Assembly (NCBI GenBank): GCA_012295275.1
Contig: CM022673.1
Location: 510,001-574,000 of the forward strand
Source of the DNA: Chrysomallon squamiferum
Lineage: Eukaryota > Mollusca > Gastropoda > Neomphalida > Peltospiridae
DNA: 64,000 nt
Direction of reading: 5' to 3'
The translations under genes were made by a program, and so were the position numbers. The notes beneath the pieces are model-generated. The model was given only the letters and a program-made list of their open reading frames with translations, was not told where the DNA came from and searched no databases. This document shows, one piece after another, positions 54,384-64,000 of this stretch (positions are counted from its first letter, which is position 1; each line of letters opens with the position of its first letter).

Positions 54384-55507
54384 ACTCCTGCAAGTAATTA
54401 AATTAATAAATATAAACATTTACAAAAACAAATTATAATTTTAACTGTAATTAGTGTAAAAACAAATTTCTTATATTATAATTTTTTTAAGTTTTGAAAA
54501 TGTACTCATGGTTAAAAAATTAAAATTAAAAAACCATTACATGAAACTTTAAATATTTTAAAACTAGATCACGATTTTAAATTTCAACCAACACAAATGA
54601 AAATGATCTCTATAGTTTCCTGGGCATATTTTAATGAGAATTTAAATATTTTTGTAATACATCAGAATTTCAGTTTTAACCAGTATAAACCAAATATTCA
54701 AGCTAAATCTCTTACAGTACTTTTATGCTTTGAAGAGATTTCCTTCAATACTGACCTATTATGATACTTACTGATTTTATAAATACAAAAGGTGATAAAT
54801 GAATTTTTAAACATCGACTGTAACCTAGCAATAGCTTAGAGTAGGAGAATATCAAATTTTAAAACAAACAATAAACTCTCCATCCAATATATCTGATAAC
54901 AGGAATATTCTAATATTAATTAAAACACCATTTTAGTTATTCAGATTCATTTAATTTCAAGGCTGTGTAACTATTCTAGAAGAAAAATGTTTTTAATTTC
55001 TTTGATCAGTGACATACAAATTATTTAGGGATATAAATATATATTTTTATTGGATTTTCTTTTTTTGTATTTTCTTTTTAATATATTGCTTCAGAACAGA
55101 CATATTAGAACAAAAATAATAAAAATATCATAACCTGCTTAAATATCCCATCTTTATTTTTTTAATCTGGCCTAATTATCTTTGAAAATATGATAAATTA
55201 AAATATTTCCGTAATTAAAGTATTTATATATAATATAGATCACCACCTTGTTTTTATTTTTCAATTAAAATTCATAGTAACATTTACAATTTTCAAGAAA
55301 TAACTGAATTAATTTTAACAGAAAAACATACATTACAATAACAAATAAATTAATTTGACAAGCCAGAAAGTGTCTAGGTATTTGGCAAATAAGCTGATGG
55401 TAATCTTATGGTAGAGATTGTACAAAGAAAGATATTTTTTTTTCTTCCAAACAACATGAGCGAGAGAAAGCAAAGAATTAGCGAAATAAGCAAAAATAAG
55501 GTTTCCT

Positions 55508-55523
55508 CACAATGTACATTGTG
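55508..55523. promoter_or_regulatory. 16-bp perfect palindrome with two SOX half-sites
   Basis: CACAATGTACATTGTG is fully self-complementary and contains convergent ACAAT cores. It lies about 1.1 kb upstream of SoxD coding exon 1, in a GC-richer island (55470-55810). Confidence 0.35.
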
Positions 55524-56143
55524 CAAGAAGGATTAATCTGACAGAACATTAATGTAGGTTTGTATTTTCTTATCAGCCAATCATGACGAAGAACAGGTCT
55601 ATGGCTGCCTTCAACAGAAGTGCCAGCCTCTGACATGCAGAATGGCCCTAGTCCATGTGTTCCTTGTCTTTGGGGGATCTGTTCTTTTGATAAAGCAGAA
55701 CTGTGAAAAAGCCAGCCAAGGCCCTGCCTTCCCATGATTTACACAACTCCAAAGTTGGCCGATTAAATTCTTAAGCCCTTTCTTTATTGACAACCAATCT
55801 TTCTACAGGCAATCTCACAGTGAAGTAACCAAGTTCTGACTACAAAAAAATTCAAGTCATATTTGACAAGCTCATCTTTGTTTTCTAAGTTTTCATAAAG
55901 AAACATTTTTGTTCACCATCTCTTGATCCCTGGGACCTGTGTGTTTGCATCAGAGATAGCAAAATATAAATTTCCTTACTCCTTTTTACCTACACATACA
56001 CCTTCCAGTGGGGGAAAATGGGGGAAAAAAAAAGATATAGTGAAATTGTCTGGCTTTGATTCATGTTATAAATGTTATTTGTCAACACTTTTCATGGGGG
56101 ATGTCAGTGATATCTTCAGAAACTGTTCCACTGAACAAACAAG

Positions 56144-56158
56144 CTGTTCCTGGAACAG
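56144..56158. promoter_or_regulatory. 15-bp dyad with STAT/GAS-type core
   Basis: CTGTTCCTGGAACAG is a perfect inverted repeat around one base. Its centre TTCCTGGAA matches TTCNNNGAA, the STAT-type core. Confidence 0.25.
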
Positions 56159-57819
56159 GGTCAACTTCTAATAGAAAGGCAATATGTGGTGGGACTTGCT
56201 TATAATTAATTTAATCTTATCTTTGATACTGACAATATATATAACAATACCAAAATTAGGCATCAGAGTATTTTATATTACCTTTTTTCTTTCTTTTTTT
56301 TAATATCAAAAATTATATCTAAAAGGAAAAAGTAAAAAAAAAATCTTATTTTATAAAATAGAGAATTTTATATTAAATTATTTTATTTTATAATTGTTTT
56401 TAACATTTTGATCAATTATATACATTCTAACAATATTTTCATTTTAATTTTAAAATAGAAAAGGGAATATACAGATCCTGTTAATATTTAACTTTATATT
56501 TTAAATATTTTTGAACTTACTAATAGTATGTAATAACAAATGTATTATCAAGTTGTATTATAATAATTATATATATCATATTTTTAAAATTCCTAAATCT
56601 TAATCTATCTCAAAGAAACAATACAAAAAAGGATTTTAAAAAGATCATATATAAGCATATAACTCAAAGAAAAATTCAGGTACATTACTGAAAATCAAAC
56701 CATAAAACAAAGAAATTAACAATGAGAAAAACAATTAAAACACCATACCAAAACATGCTCCAGAAAACAATCCCTGTGCAAATGAAGATTCTCACCGAGT
56801 AATCAACAAATTAATATTTGGGTCTCTTTGAAGCCGAAAAATACTTCCTTTAAATTGATTAATGGCCACAGGATAAGAGTTGTATAATAATAATAATAAA
56901 TGTATGTAAGTAGTATTGAAGCCAGTATGGCAATTAGTGAGTGATAACTCATAATGAGGTTTTGTCGTATGCTGACAGTAAATGATTGGTGTACAAGAAT
57001 ACCATGGTTACTACCTGATAACAACATTTTAACAGTTTTTAAAAACTAATTAACTGTTAATTTTAACAGAGAACCAAACAAAGACAGCTGACAGACAGAG
57101 ATACAGATAAACAGAATGACTGAGATTGATAGAATAGAGATGGAAGGATGAATGAATGGATAGAATGATAGAATAAAATAATAGATACAGAGGTTGGATC
57201 TAAATAATGAGACAGGCAGACACTCAGTGATAGGTTAAAATAATAAAGAAAAACAGAAAACAATCAAATATTTCTGATATATGCAGATATTTAAACTTGA
57301 TCTTTGATAATTAAATATAAATATATGTGTTAAAACAATGTTACATATATCAGAACACCCCAAAACAATAATTATATATAATTTCATAGGAAATAATGGA
57401 AGAAGGTGAACCAATGTGAATACAATGTAGTATTTTAAAACACAAAAAAAACCCTAAAATGTTTGGAGAAAAAAACAAAAACTTAAATCTTAACAATCAA
57501 AACATCTTTCATCAAACAAATAAACATACAGAGTGACTTATTCCTCATAATTTCTTTCTGATTTTTTTTTTTTTCACCTATACCTATAAGTGTATGAATC
57601 TCATTTGTTAGTTTTGTCATGTTATAAATCACTAAGATCAATAGGCAAGTACTTTAATGAATTACCAATCGGTTGTAGTTTGAACTGGTGATGCCCAGGG
57701 CAGTTACCTCAACAGAGAAACCTGCGCATTGGGTGATCATTCATCTCAAAGGGACAAACATTTGTTCACCTTCCTGACACTTCTTTGCATTCTTCAGTGA
57801 TAATTAATTTACTTAAAAT

Positions 57820-58732
57820 AATAATCTAATAATAACATGTTTTATGAGTGAAACAGTGGTATCATGGTTTACTAGTGATATAAGCAAGTAGACAATTAAT
57901 AATATTTCTTAAAATAATAGAAAATAACATGTTTTACATGGGTTAGCAGTGGTATTTACTGTTTAATCATCATATTCTATAAATAGTATTCTATAAATAA
58001 CATTTAAAATTTTTAAAAATTGTGGAACTGATGCTTATGATAAGAAGTATTCATTCAATTAATAATATATTTTAAAATAACTGTAAAATATAACATCTTT
58101 TAAAGCATGTGTCATGTATGATAAAAAATAATATTTACAGTTTCTAATGATATAAGCAATTAATAATATGTAATATAAAATTAATATATATTTAGTAATA
58201 TAGGTTAACATACAATTAATAGTTTATCTTAATAGAAAATTAATAATTTATCTTAATACATAATTAAAATAATAGTAAAGTAATAACAAGTTTTATATGC
58301 AATACAGTAAATAAATATTTCTCTTACTGATTAGAAGCCAGTGTTCTTTTACATGCTTCTTCAAAGACAGATAAAAATACTCTGGTCTGTGATAAAAGAC
58401 AATGACTGCAATGGGCTTTTTATCTGTCATCTACTTACTCTGAGCTGTTTTCTAACTCTAGTTCACTCACTCCTTAAAACCAATGCGAGTCAGGTAAATT
58501 AGTATCCAGGAACAGAAAGCTTGTATATATGGAGGGATGGTGCTGTTAATCAGTAAGCAAGGACACAGATAATAATCAAGTCAGCTAGGTTCAGGGACCT
58601 CATTTCCATTCAATGATATTGGTCACTATTCAGTTAGTTTTCTATTAATATTAATTTAACTTTTAATGCTGTTCCTAGAAGATTTGAATATTAGTGTTCA
58701 CTAGTGTTATAAACAAGTATTCATATATATAT

Positions 58733-58769
<37 letters not shown>

Positions 58770-59900
58770 CTTTTGATATATGTAATACAGTAATAATGTA
58801 CAATAATAATGTAAAATTAAAACAGTAATACTTAAAACTATTTATCAGTATAATACTTAAACATTTATCTTATCCCTCTGAACCAACAGGCCCTGAATCC
58901 TCTGATGATTCATTTTTTTTACAATTTTTTCCACACAACCAATATATTGGGTTCAGAGAATATAGCTACTTAATATTCATATCAATGATGGAAAAAAAAC
59001 AACATTGTAGCTAATCAGCTGTATAGCATAGAAAAAGAATCAAAAAAGTTTTGTTAAAACAAATTAGATAATTCTGAAGATGATGATGAGTAAATCATAC
59101 TTGAACGAGTAAACAGTGTTAAGTAAACAATATGTAAAAATGTATTTCAGGTGTGGTTACTGTCGCAGATATTTCAGCTGACTGATTTTGCTGGCATATT
59201 TGGCTTGAGATTACTGACAATGATTAAAGTTACAAGGTATAAAAATTTATTTATTCATGTAACTGATCTACTAAATACAATACAAGCCATTTATGAGGTT
59301 AAATATATATTTTGTTAATTTAAATAATTTCATTCTTCTGGAGCACAGGATTAAGGACAAAACTGATTTAGAGAATATAAGTTCAAAGTTTTAATACAGT
59401 AATCCAGCAATAACATGTTTTATGGGTGATGACAGTGATATAAACAAGTATAATTAATAATATATCTTTACTAATGATATTTTTAATAAATAATATATTT
59501 GTTTTATATGTGATAATAATGATAAAAGCAAACAGTATTCAGGTAATATCTTAATACATAATTTATTTCATATCTTATTATAATAATATATATTTTACAT
59601 GTGAAGTTATAAAGGTAAATAAATATAACCATTACTGATGAGAAGCCACTTAAGTTTTACATGCTGTTTCACAGACTGGAAAATATACTATGGTATTTGA
59701 CCAATCAGACCCAAGCTGAAATAACGTAAGTACAGAGATCACTGATCTTTTGACCTGGAGATTAGTCTAACCATAGACTGGACCTTTAAATTCAAGGTGA
59801 GTTAAGTAAATTAAGAATCATTATCCAAAGATATATAAACCAGCTGAGGTTTAAAGATTCAGTTCTGTCTGAAATCTTCTACCTGGGGCTGATGGGAAAG
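57820..59900. repeat. Field of diverged repeat copies
   Basis: A motif near AATAACATGTTTTATRTGTGA followed by GATATAAGCAAGTA and AATTAATAATAT recurs at about 57825, 57926, 58090, 58276, 59409, 59498 and 59584. A longer match joins 58300-58390 to 59625-59700 (ACTGATxAGAAGCCA, then TTTTACATGCT, then ACAGAC, then ATACT-TGGT). Confidence 0.55.
58734..58768. repeat. (AT)n microsatellite
   Basis: About 17 AT units. A similar (AT)n run lies at 40702-40745. Confidence 0.85.
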
Positions 59901-60870
59901 AATATTATTGTTTTCATTCCAAATAATGTGCTGCTATTTTGATATTGTCTAAGACTGGCAACTTACTAGTAGTGTTATCTCTGGGTTTATGTTTTGTTTA
60001 TTAGCTGCTATTTTAAAAAATGTTCCTTCATTATATACTGATTTTTGATTTCCCAGTTGTTAAATTCCTATCAGTTAAATTATATAATCTGAAAACAAAG
60101 CAGTAAATCTTTCAAACTGTTATGAAAATCACGGTTATGTTGTTGGGTTTTTGATTTTATTTATTTTTTTAGTTTATTTATTTATTTTATATATATATAG
60201 TTTTAGCATTCCAAATTTTATTGTGCTAAAAAAAAATTCAGGATTATTTTCCCCTATCCTCTTTTTAGCAATTTCATTAAATCAAGCATTTCCCCCTACA
60301 CATCTTTAAAAACGTAGTTATGTTTTATTACTTTTTTTTTTTTTTTTTTTTTTTTTACAGTTGTTCCCCCCCCCCTTTAGCCCATTGAATGTGAGAATGT
60401 CATAAAATTTATAAACATAAATGGAAACACATGTATTTGTACATGGTTATCTAAGCCTACTCTTAAAACACTGATTCATACAAAGACTGGCACATTATTC
60501 AGCAATGCTGAAGCAAAAGTTAAGCAGTTTCCCTGATTAATTTTGACAATATTTGCCTCAAGGCACTGCAAATGGTACAAGCACTAATGGAGAAAACCAT
60601 AAAACTGTCAGAAGGCGTGGTCATTAGTTCTACCCTGTAAAACAGGGAATGTGGATTGTTACTATTCTTCACAAATTGTTTCCCTTGTTCACATTGTTTC
60701 CTTCTTTTATGAAGATTTCTACCAGGACCCCAAACAGATATATGTTAGAAAACCAAAATTTCATTATCATTTTCTTTCTCAGTTTTGTTTGTATTTTTTA
60801 TTTTTTTATTTTAAATATTTATCTAAAAAAATTTCCCCAATATTTTCAGAGCAATGAAAATTGCCAGTAA

Positions 60871-60902
<32 letters not shown>

Positions 60903-61739
60903 ATTTATAGGCTTATTTAAAGCATAATATTCCTTTTCCCAGATTGATTTTTCTTTCTTTCTTTCTCACTGACAGAATATCATTCTTTTAAAACAAACAG
61001 AGCAGATGTAAGCTTCAAACTGACTGGCTTTTGAGCATTCACAGTAAAGAACAAACTGATCAATATATACTTTACACAGCTTATATTGCACACCTGTTCA
61101 TTGCAAATGTTTCCAAAGTTAGCAGTCTTTTCAAAACATCCAGAAAAACACACAGTACATATTTCAAATGAAATAAGAATGTTTTAATATAACTAATTTT
61201 AAAAATAAATGAATGTTTAATGGCACCCACAATTGTAAAAAAATAATAATGATTATGACAATGATGATGTTGATAATGATGAAGGTAACAATAATATAAA
61301 AACAAATAAATAACAGTAATAATTAAATTAAACCTCTATAATAATAAAAATATAATACATACAAACATTTAAAAAAAACAAATTTAAATTAAGTTATTGT
61401 GACAACTTTATATGTAAGGATTAAGGTATATTTTAAATGGAAAATATTCCAAGCCAATAGGCAATGTTTTTTTAATTTTTGTTTAAATCTATTTTAAGAA
61501 TTAGAATATATATTAAAAATAATCCATGCCAACAGTCAGTGGGATAATTTTTGTATCCAGCATTACATGTAAGAAAATTCAACAAGACTTGTCATATTAA
61601 AGACAGATTTCTTACTTTATCAGGTAGTTCTAGTAGTTACGGATTTATTCTCTTTACATTAATTTGAGCCTATAAAATCTTAATCTATGCTCAAACTTAG
61701 ATATGGATTATTGAATCAACCTGCAAAATAAACCCATTT

Positions 61740-62280
61740 AAGATTACTCTAAGTACTGCATTCAAATACTAAATTATAACAAACTTCATTCAAATACCTT
61801 TTTATTACCAATTATTTCAGCTCTTTTTATAAATTAATACAATGAATCATGTTCTAATATTATTTTATTAGTAATTACTGTTCAAGAATATTTATATTTT
61901 ATTATGTGACTGAAATCATTATTAATAGTATTATTATAACCAAAGCTATTTGGAATTATTCAAATTTCAATATCAAAACATTCCTTCAAATGTATACTGC
62001 ACTGTAACCAAATACTTAAAACATTATTAAAAATGAAATGTCTGTATTTATTCAAAAATTCCATTATAACTAAAGCCATTCAAAATTTGAACTACTCATT
62101 TACTGCATTATACCAAATTCATTCATACAACATGATAACTAATAATAAAAGATCACTCAAACTTCCTAACAGTATTTGTCATACATATGACATTACAATC
62201 TAATTCATCAAAATGTTGCTTTATAACCAAATCTGTTCATTGATTACACTGAATGATGTTATAGTTATTAAAGCAAAACT
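61740..62280. repeat. Degenerate tandem repeat with TTATAACCAAA core
   Basis: A core close to TTATAACCAAANCYATTCAAA recurs about six times (for example at 61933, 62066 and 62221) at irregular 60-160 bp spacing. Confidence 0.45.
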
Positions 62281-62584
62281 GTATATAACTGAGATTTGAA
62301 AAGTATCATAATTGTGACTATGGCTTTCTGTTTTTGTCTGTTATCTACTTAACAATATTTTTTGTTAAGTTACCATTAAAATTCATGAAATTTAGAACTT
62401 CTTCATTATTTTATTTTTCCATGAAAAATTTCTTATTGTAATGATTAAATAAACTAGAGAGAAAAATATTAATAATAAAATAACAAAATTAACAATAAAT
62501 ACTGAGATTATATCCGTGTAATAGGTAAAATGAAATCCAAATTTAAAAAAAGTCACTACAATTTAAAAAAAAAAAAAAAAATAA

Positions 62585-62731
62585 TGATTCTGTATCTATG
62601 GTGATCAGTTGCATTATTCTCATTTAATTTAATAAAATGATAAAAATAAGAAGTAACCTAGAGACTGTATCTAAGTAACAAGTAAAGAGAAACAAGATAA
62701 AAAAAATTAGATTTTGTATCTATGGTGATCA
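62585..62731. repeat. Two-copy tandem repeat, 125-bp period
   Basis: GATTCTGTATCTATGGTGAT at 62585 recurs as GATTTTGTATCTATGGTGAT at 62710. Each copy is preceded by an A-rich run. Confidence 0.65.
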
Positions 62732-64000
62732 TATGCCTTTTTTGTCCTTAAATTTCATTTTACAAAGATTTTAATTTTCATTTTAAAAAATATAGTTATT
62801 ATTATTTAAAATGATGATTATTATTATTCAAAATATTAGCACATACACATAGTTTTATTTTATATTTAAATAATTATTATTAAATATTAGTTATTTATTA
62901 TTATATAAATAAATATATAAATAATGCACATATAATATAATGTGGAAGTAAAAAGATGTTTGTTTTCTTCTCTTTCTTTTTAAAAAATATTTTTATTTTT
63001 AAAACATTTTAATTTATTTATTTCAGAATATTATTCTTGTGTACTAAAAATCTTTAGTTTTATGTTTTTTCTCATAATCCAGATGATTGTACTTAGCATA
63101 TTCTTATTTACTTATTTATTTGTTTACTATTATTATTATTACTACTACTATTATTGTTACTACTACTGATAGTACTATTACTATTATTATTATTAATTTT
63201 TATATATATTTTTTAAATTTATTTATTTATTTAGTTATTTTGTTTTTTGTTGAGGGTTTATATCCTGCAATTTTCCAACAGTAAAAAAATATTTAATGTT
63301 TTTAAAGTATCTGTTGGCTGCTTCAGAAAGTATTTAAAGAAAATTAATTACAGACCACAGCTGTTCAAAGAAAATAAGTGTTTAAATAAATAAATATATT
63401 TTTATCTATTAAATGCCATCTGAAAAACTTTTTTCTTTTCTTTTTTTGTTCCTGCTGATATTTATTAAGTAAAATTTTAATATATTTTCACTTTACTTTC
63501 TTTCTTTTTTTTTCCCCATTAAAAAAAAAAAATTTAAAAATAAAAAATAAAAAATATATTACATTTTTCATTCATTTAGTTATATTAAATTATATAGTGA
63601 CGTCATCACATGATGTTCTTGTGATTTTAATATTATTTATATTTATTTACTACAATATCTAAAATATTAAGTTCAGTATATTTTGCCATATTTTGTTAGA
63701 GTGGATGTAACAAAGAGTATTTTTATTACCACATTTGGGTTCACTGACCAAGACAATGATTGGAATAAATGTGCGTGCATATGTGTGCATGTGTGTGTGC
63801 GTGTGTATACATACATACATTTCATAAATATTTTGAACATTTAATTCTAAAATTAATTTGTAGTAACAAAACAGTAATAAGAGTTAACAAATGGTATCTA
63901 AAGTCTACAAGGATTTAAGAATTAACAAAATCTTAATCTGCCATTAATCTGTGCTGACACACACACACACACACACATTTTGTTGAACATATAATTGATG

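Larger units (their letters stand above)
54388..64000 (-). other. Upstream SoxD region, probably an intron after an untranslated exon
   Basis: No coding exon or promoter was recognised. The acceptor before coding exon 1 implies a transcribed exon further upstream. The region holds complex islands (about 55470-55810, 55920-56170, 57660-57790, 58360-58620) and degenerate repeat fields (57820-59900, 61740-62280, 62585-62731). Confidence 0.5.

Overview
The window looks like nuclear DNA from an animal, most plausibly a cephalopod mollusc of octopus type. That placement is an inference from four things: spliced genes with GT/AG introns, 15-21 kb AT-rich introns, many long (CT)n and (TAA)n microsatellites, and a SoxD protein that is clearly bilaterian but far from the vertebrate paralogs. 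Nothing bacterial or viral was recognised. I found no tRNA, rRNA or CRISPR.

Layout. 1-7120 is repeat-rich DNA holding (CT)n and (CATA)n arrays, a two-copy repeat that abuts (CT)n, and a 668-bp Tigger/pogo-like element with terminal inverted repeats. 7121-~8780 is the terminal exon of an unrecognised plus-strand gene coding for a basic, serine-rich 264-aa protein. 8781-~14560 is AT-rich DNA between two convergent genes. From ~14560 to beyond the right edge runs one minus-strand gene, a SoxD (Sox5/6/13) transcription factor. All its recognisable coding exons are here: exon 8 (stop at 14814) back to exon 1 (ATG at 54383). They join in phase across seven introns to a predicted 686-aa protein. 54388-64000 is probably the intron between this exon and an upstream untranslated first exon that I cannot see.

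SoxD protein in order: an MSSKR start as in vertebrate Sox5, a Ser/Asn/Asp-rich N-terminus, a short coiled coil, a Pro/Ser-rich segment with a PLNLS (CtBP-type) motif and a VKRE sumoylation-type site, a complete HMG box, the KKLR-containing SoxD extension, and an acidic Ser/Asn-rich tail. The long glutamine-rich part of the vertebrate SoxD coiled coil was not found.

The two giant introns and the upstream region are very AT-rich but contain islands of more complex sequence with no convincing ORF. These are candidate cis-regulatory elements. They include palindromic and clustered SOX-type motifs and two perfect DR1 nuclear-receptor motifs. Other notable structures are an 88-bp perfect inverted repeat (27118-27205 and 29055-29142), a decayed Tc1-like transposase (~52650-53390), and several degenerate tandem repeat fields. 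No new molecular system was recognised. The strongest new leads are the regulatory grammar of the SoxD introns, the 88-bp inverted repeat, and the unassigned 264-aa protein with its DSGxxS motif.
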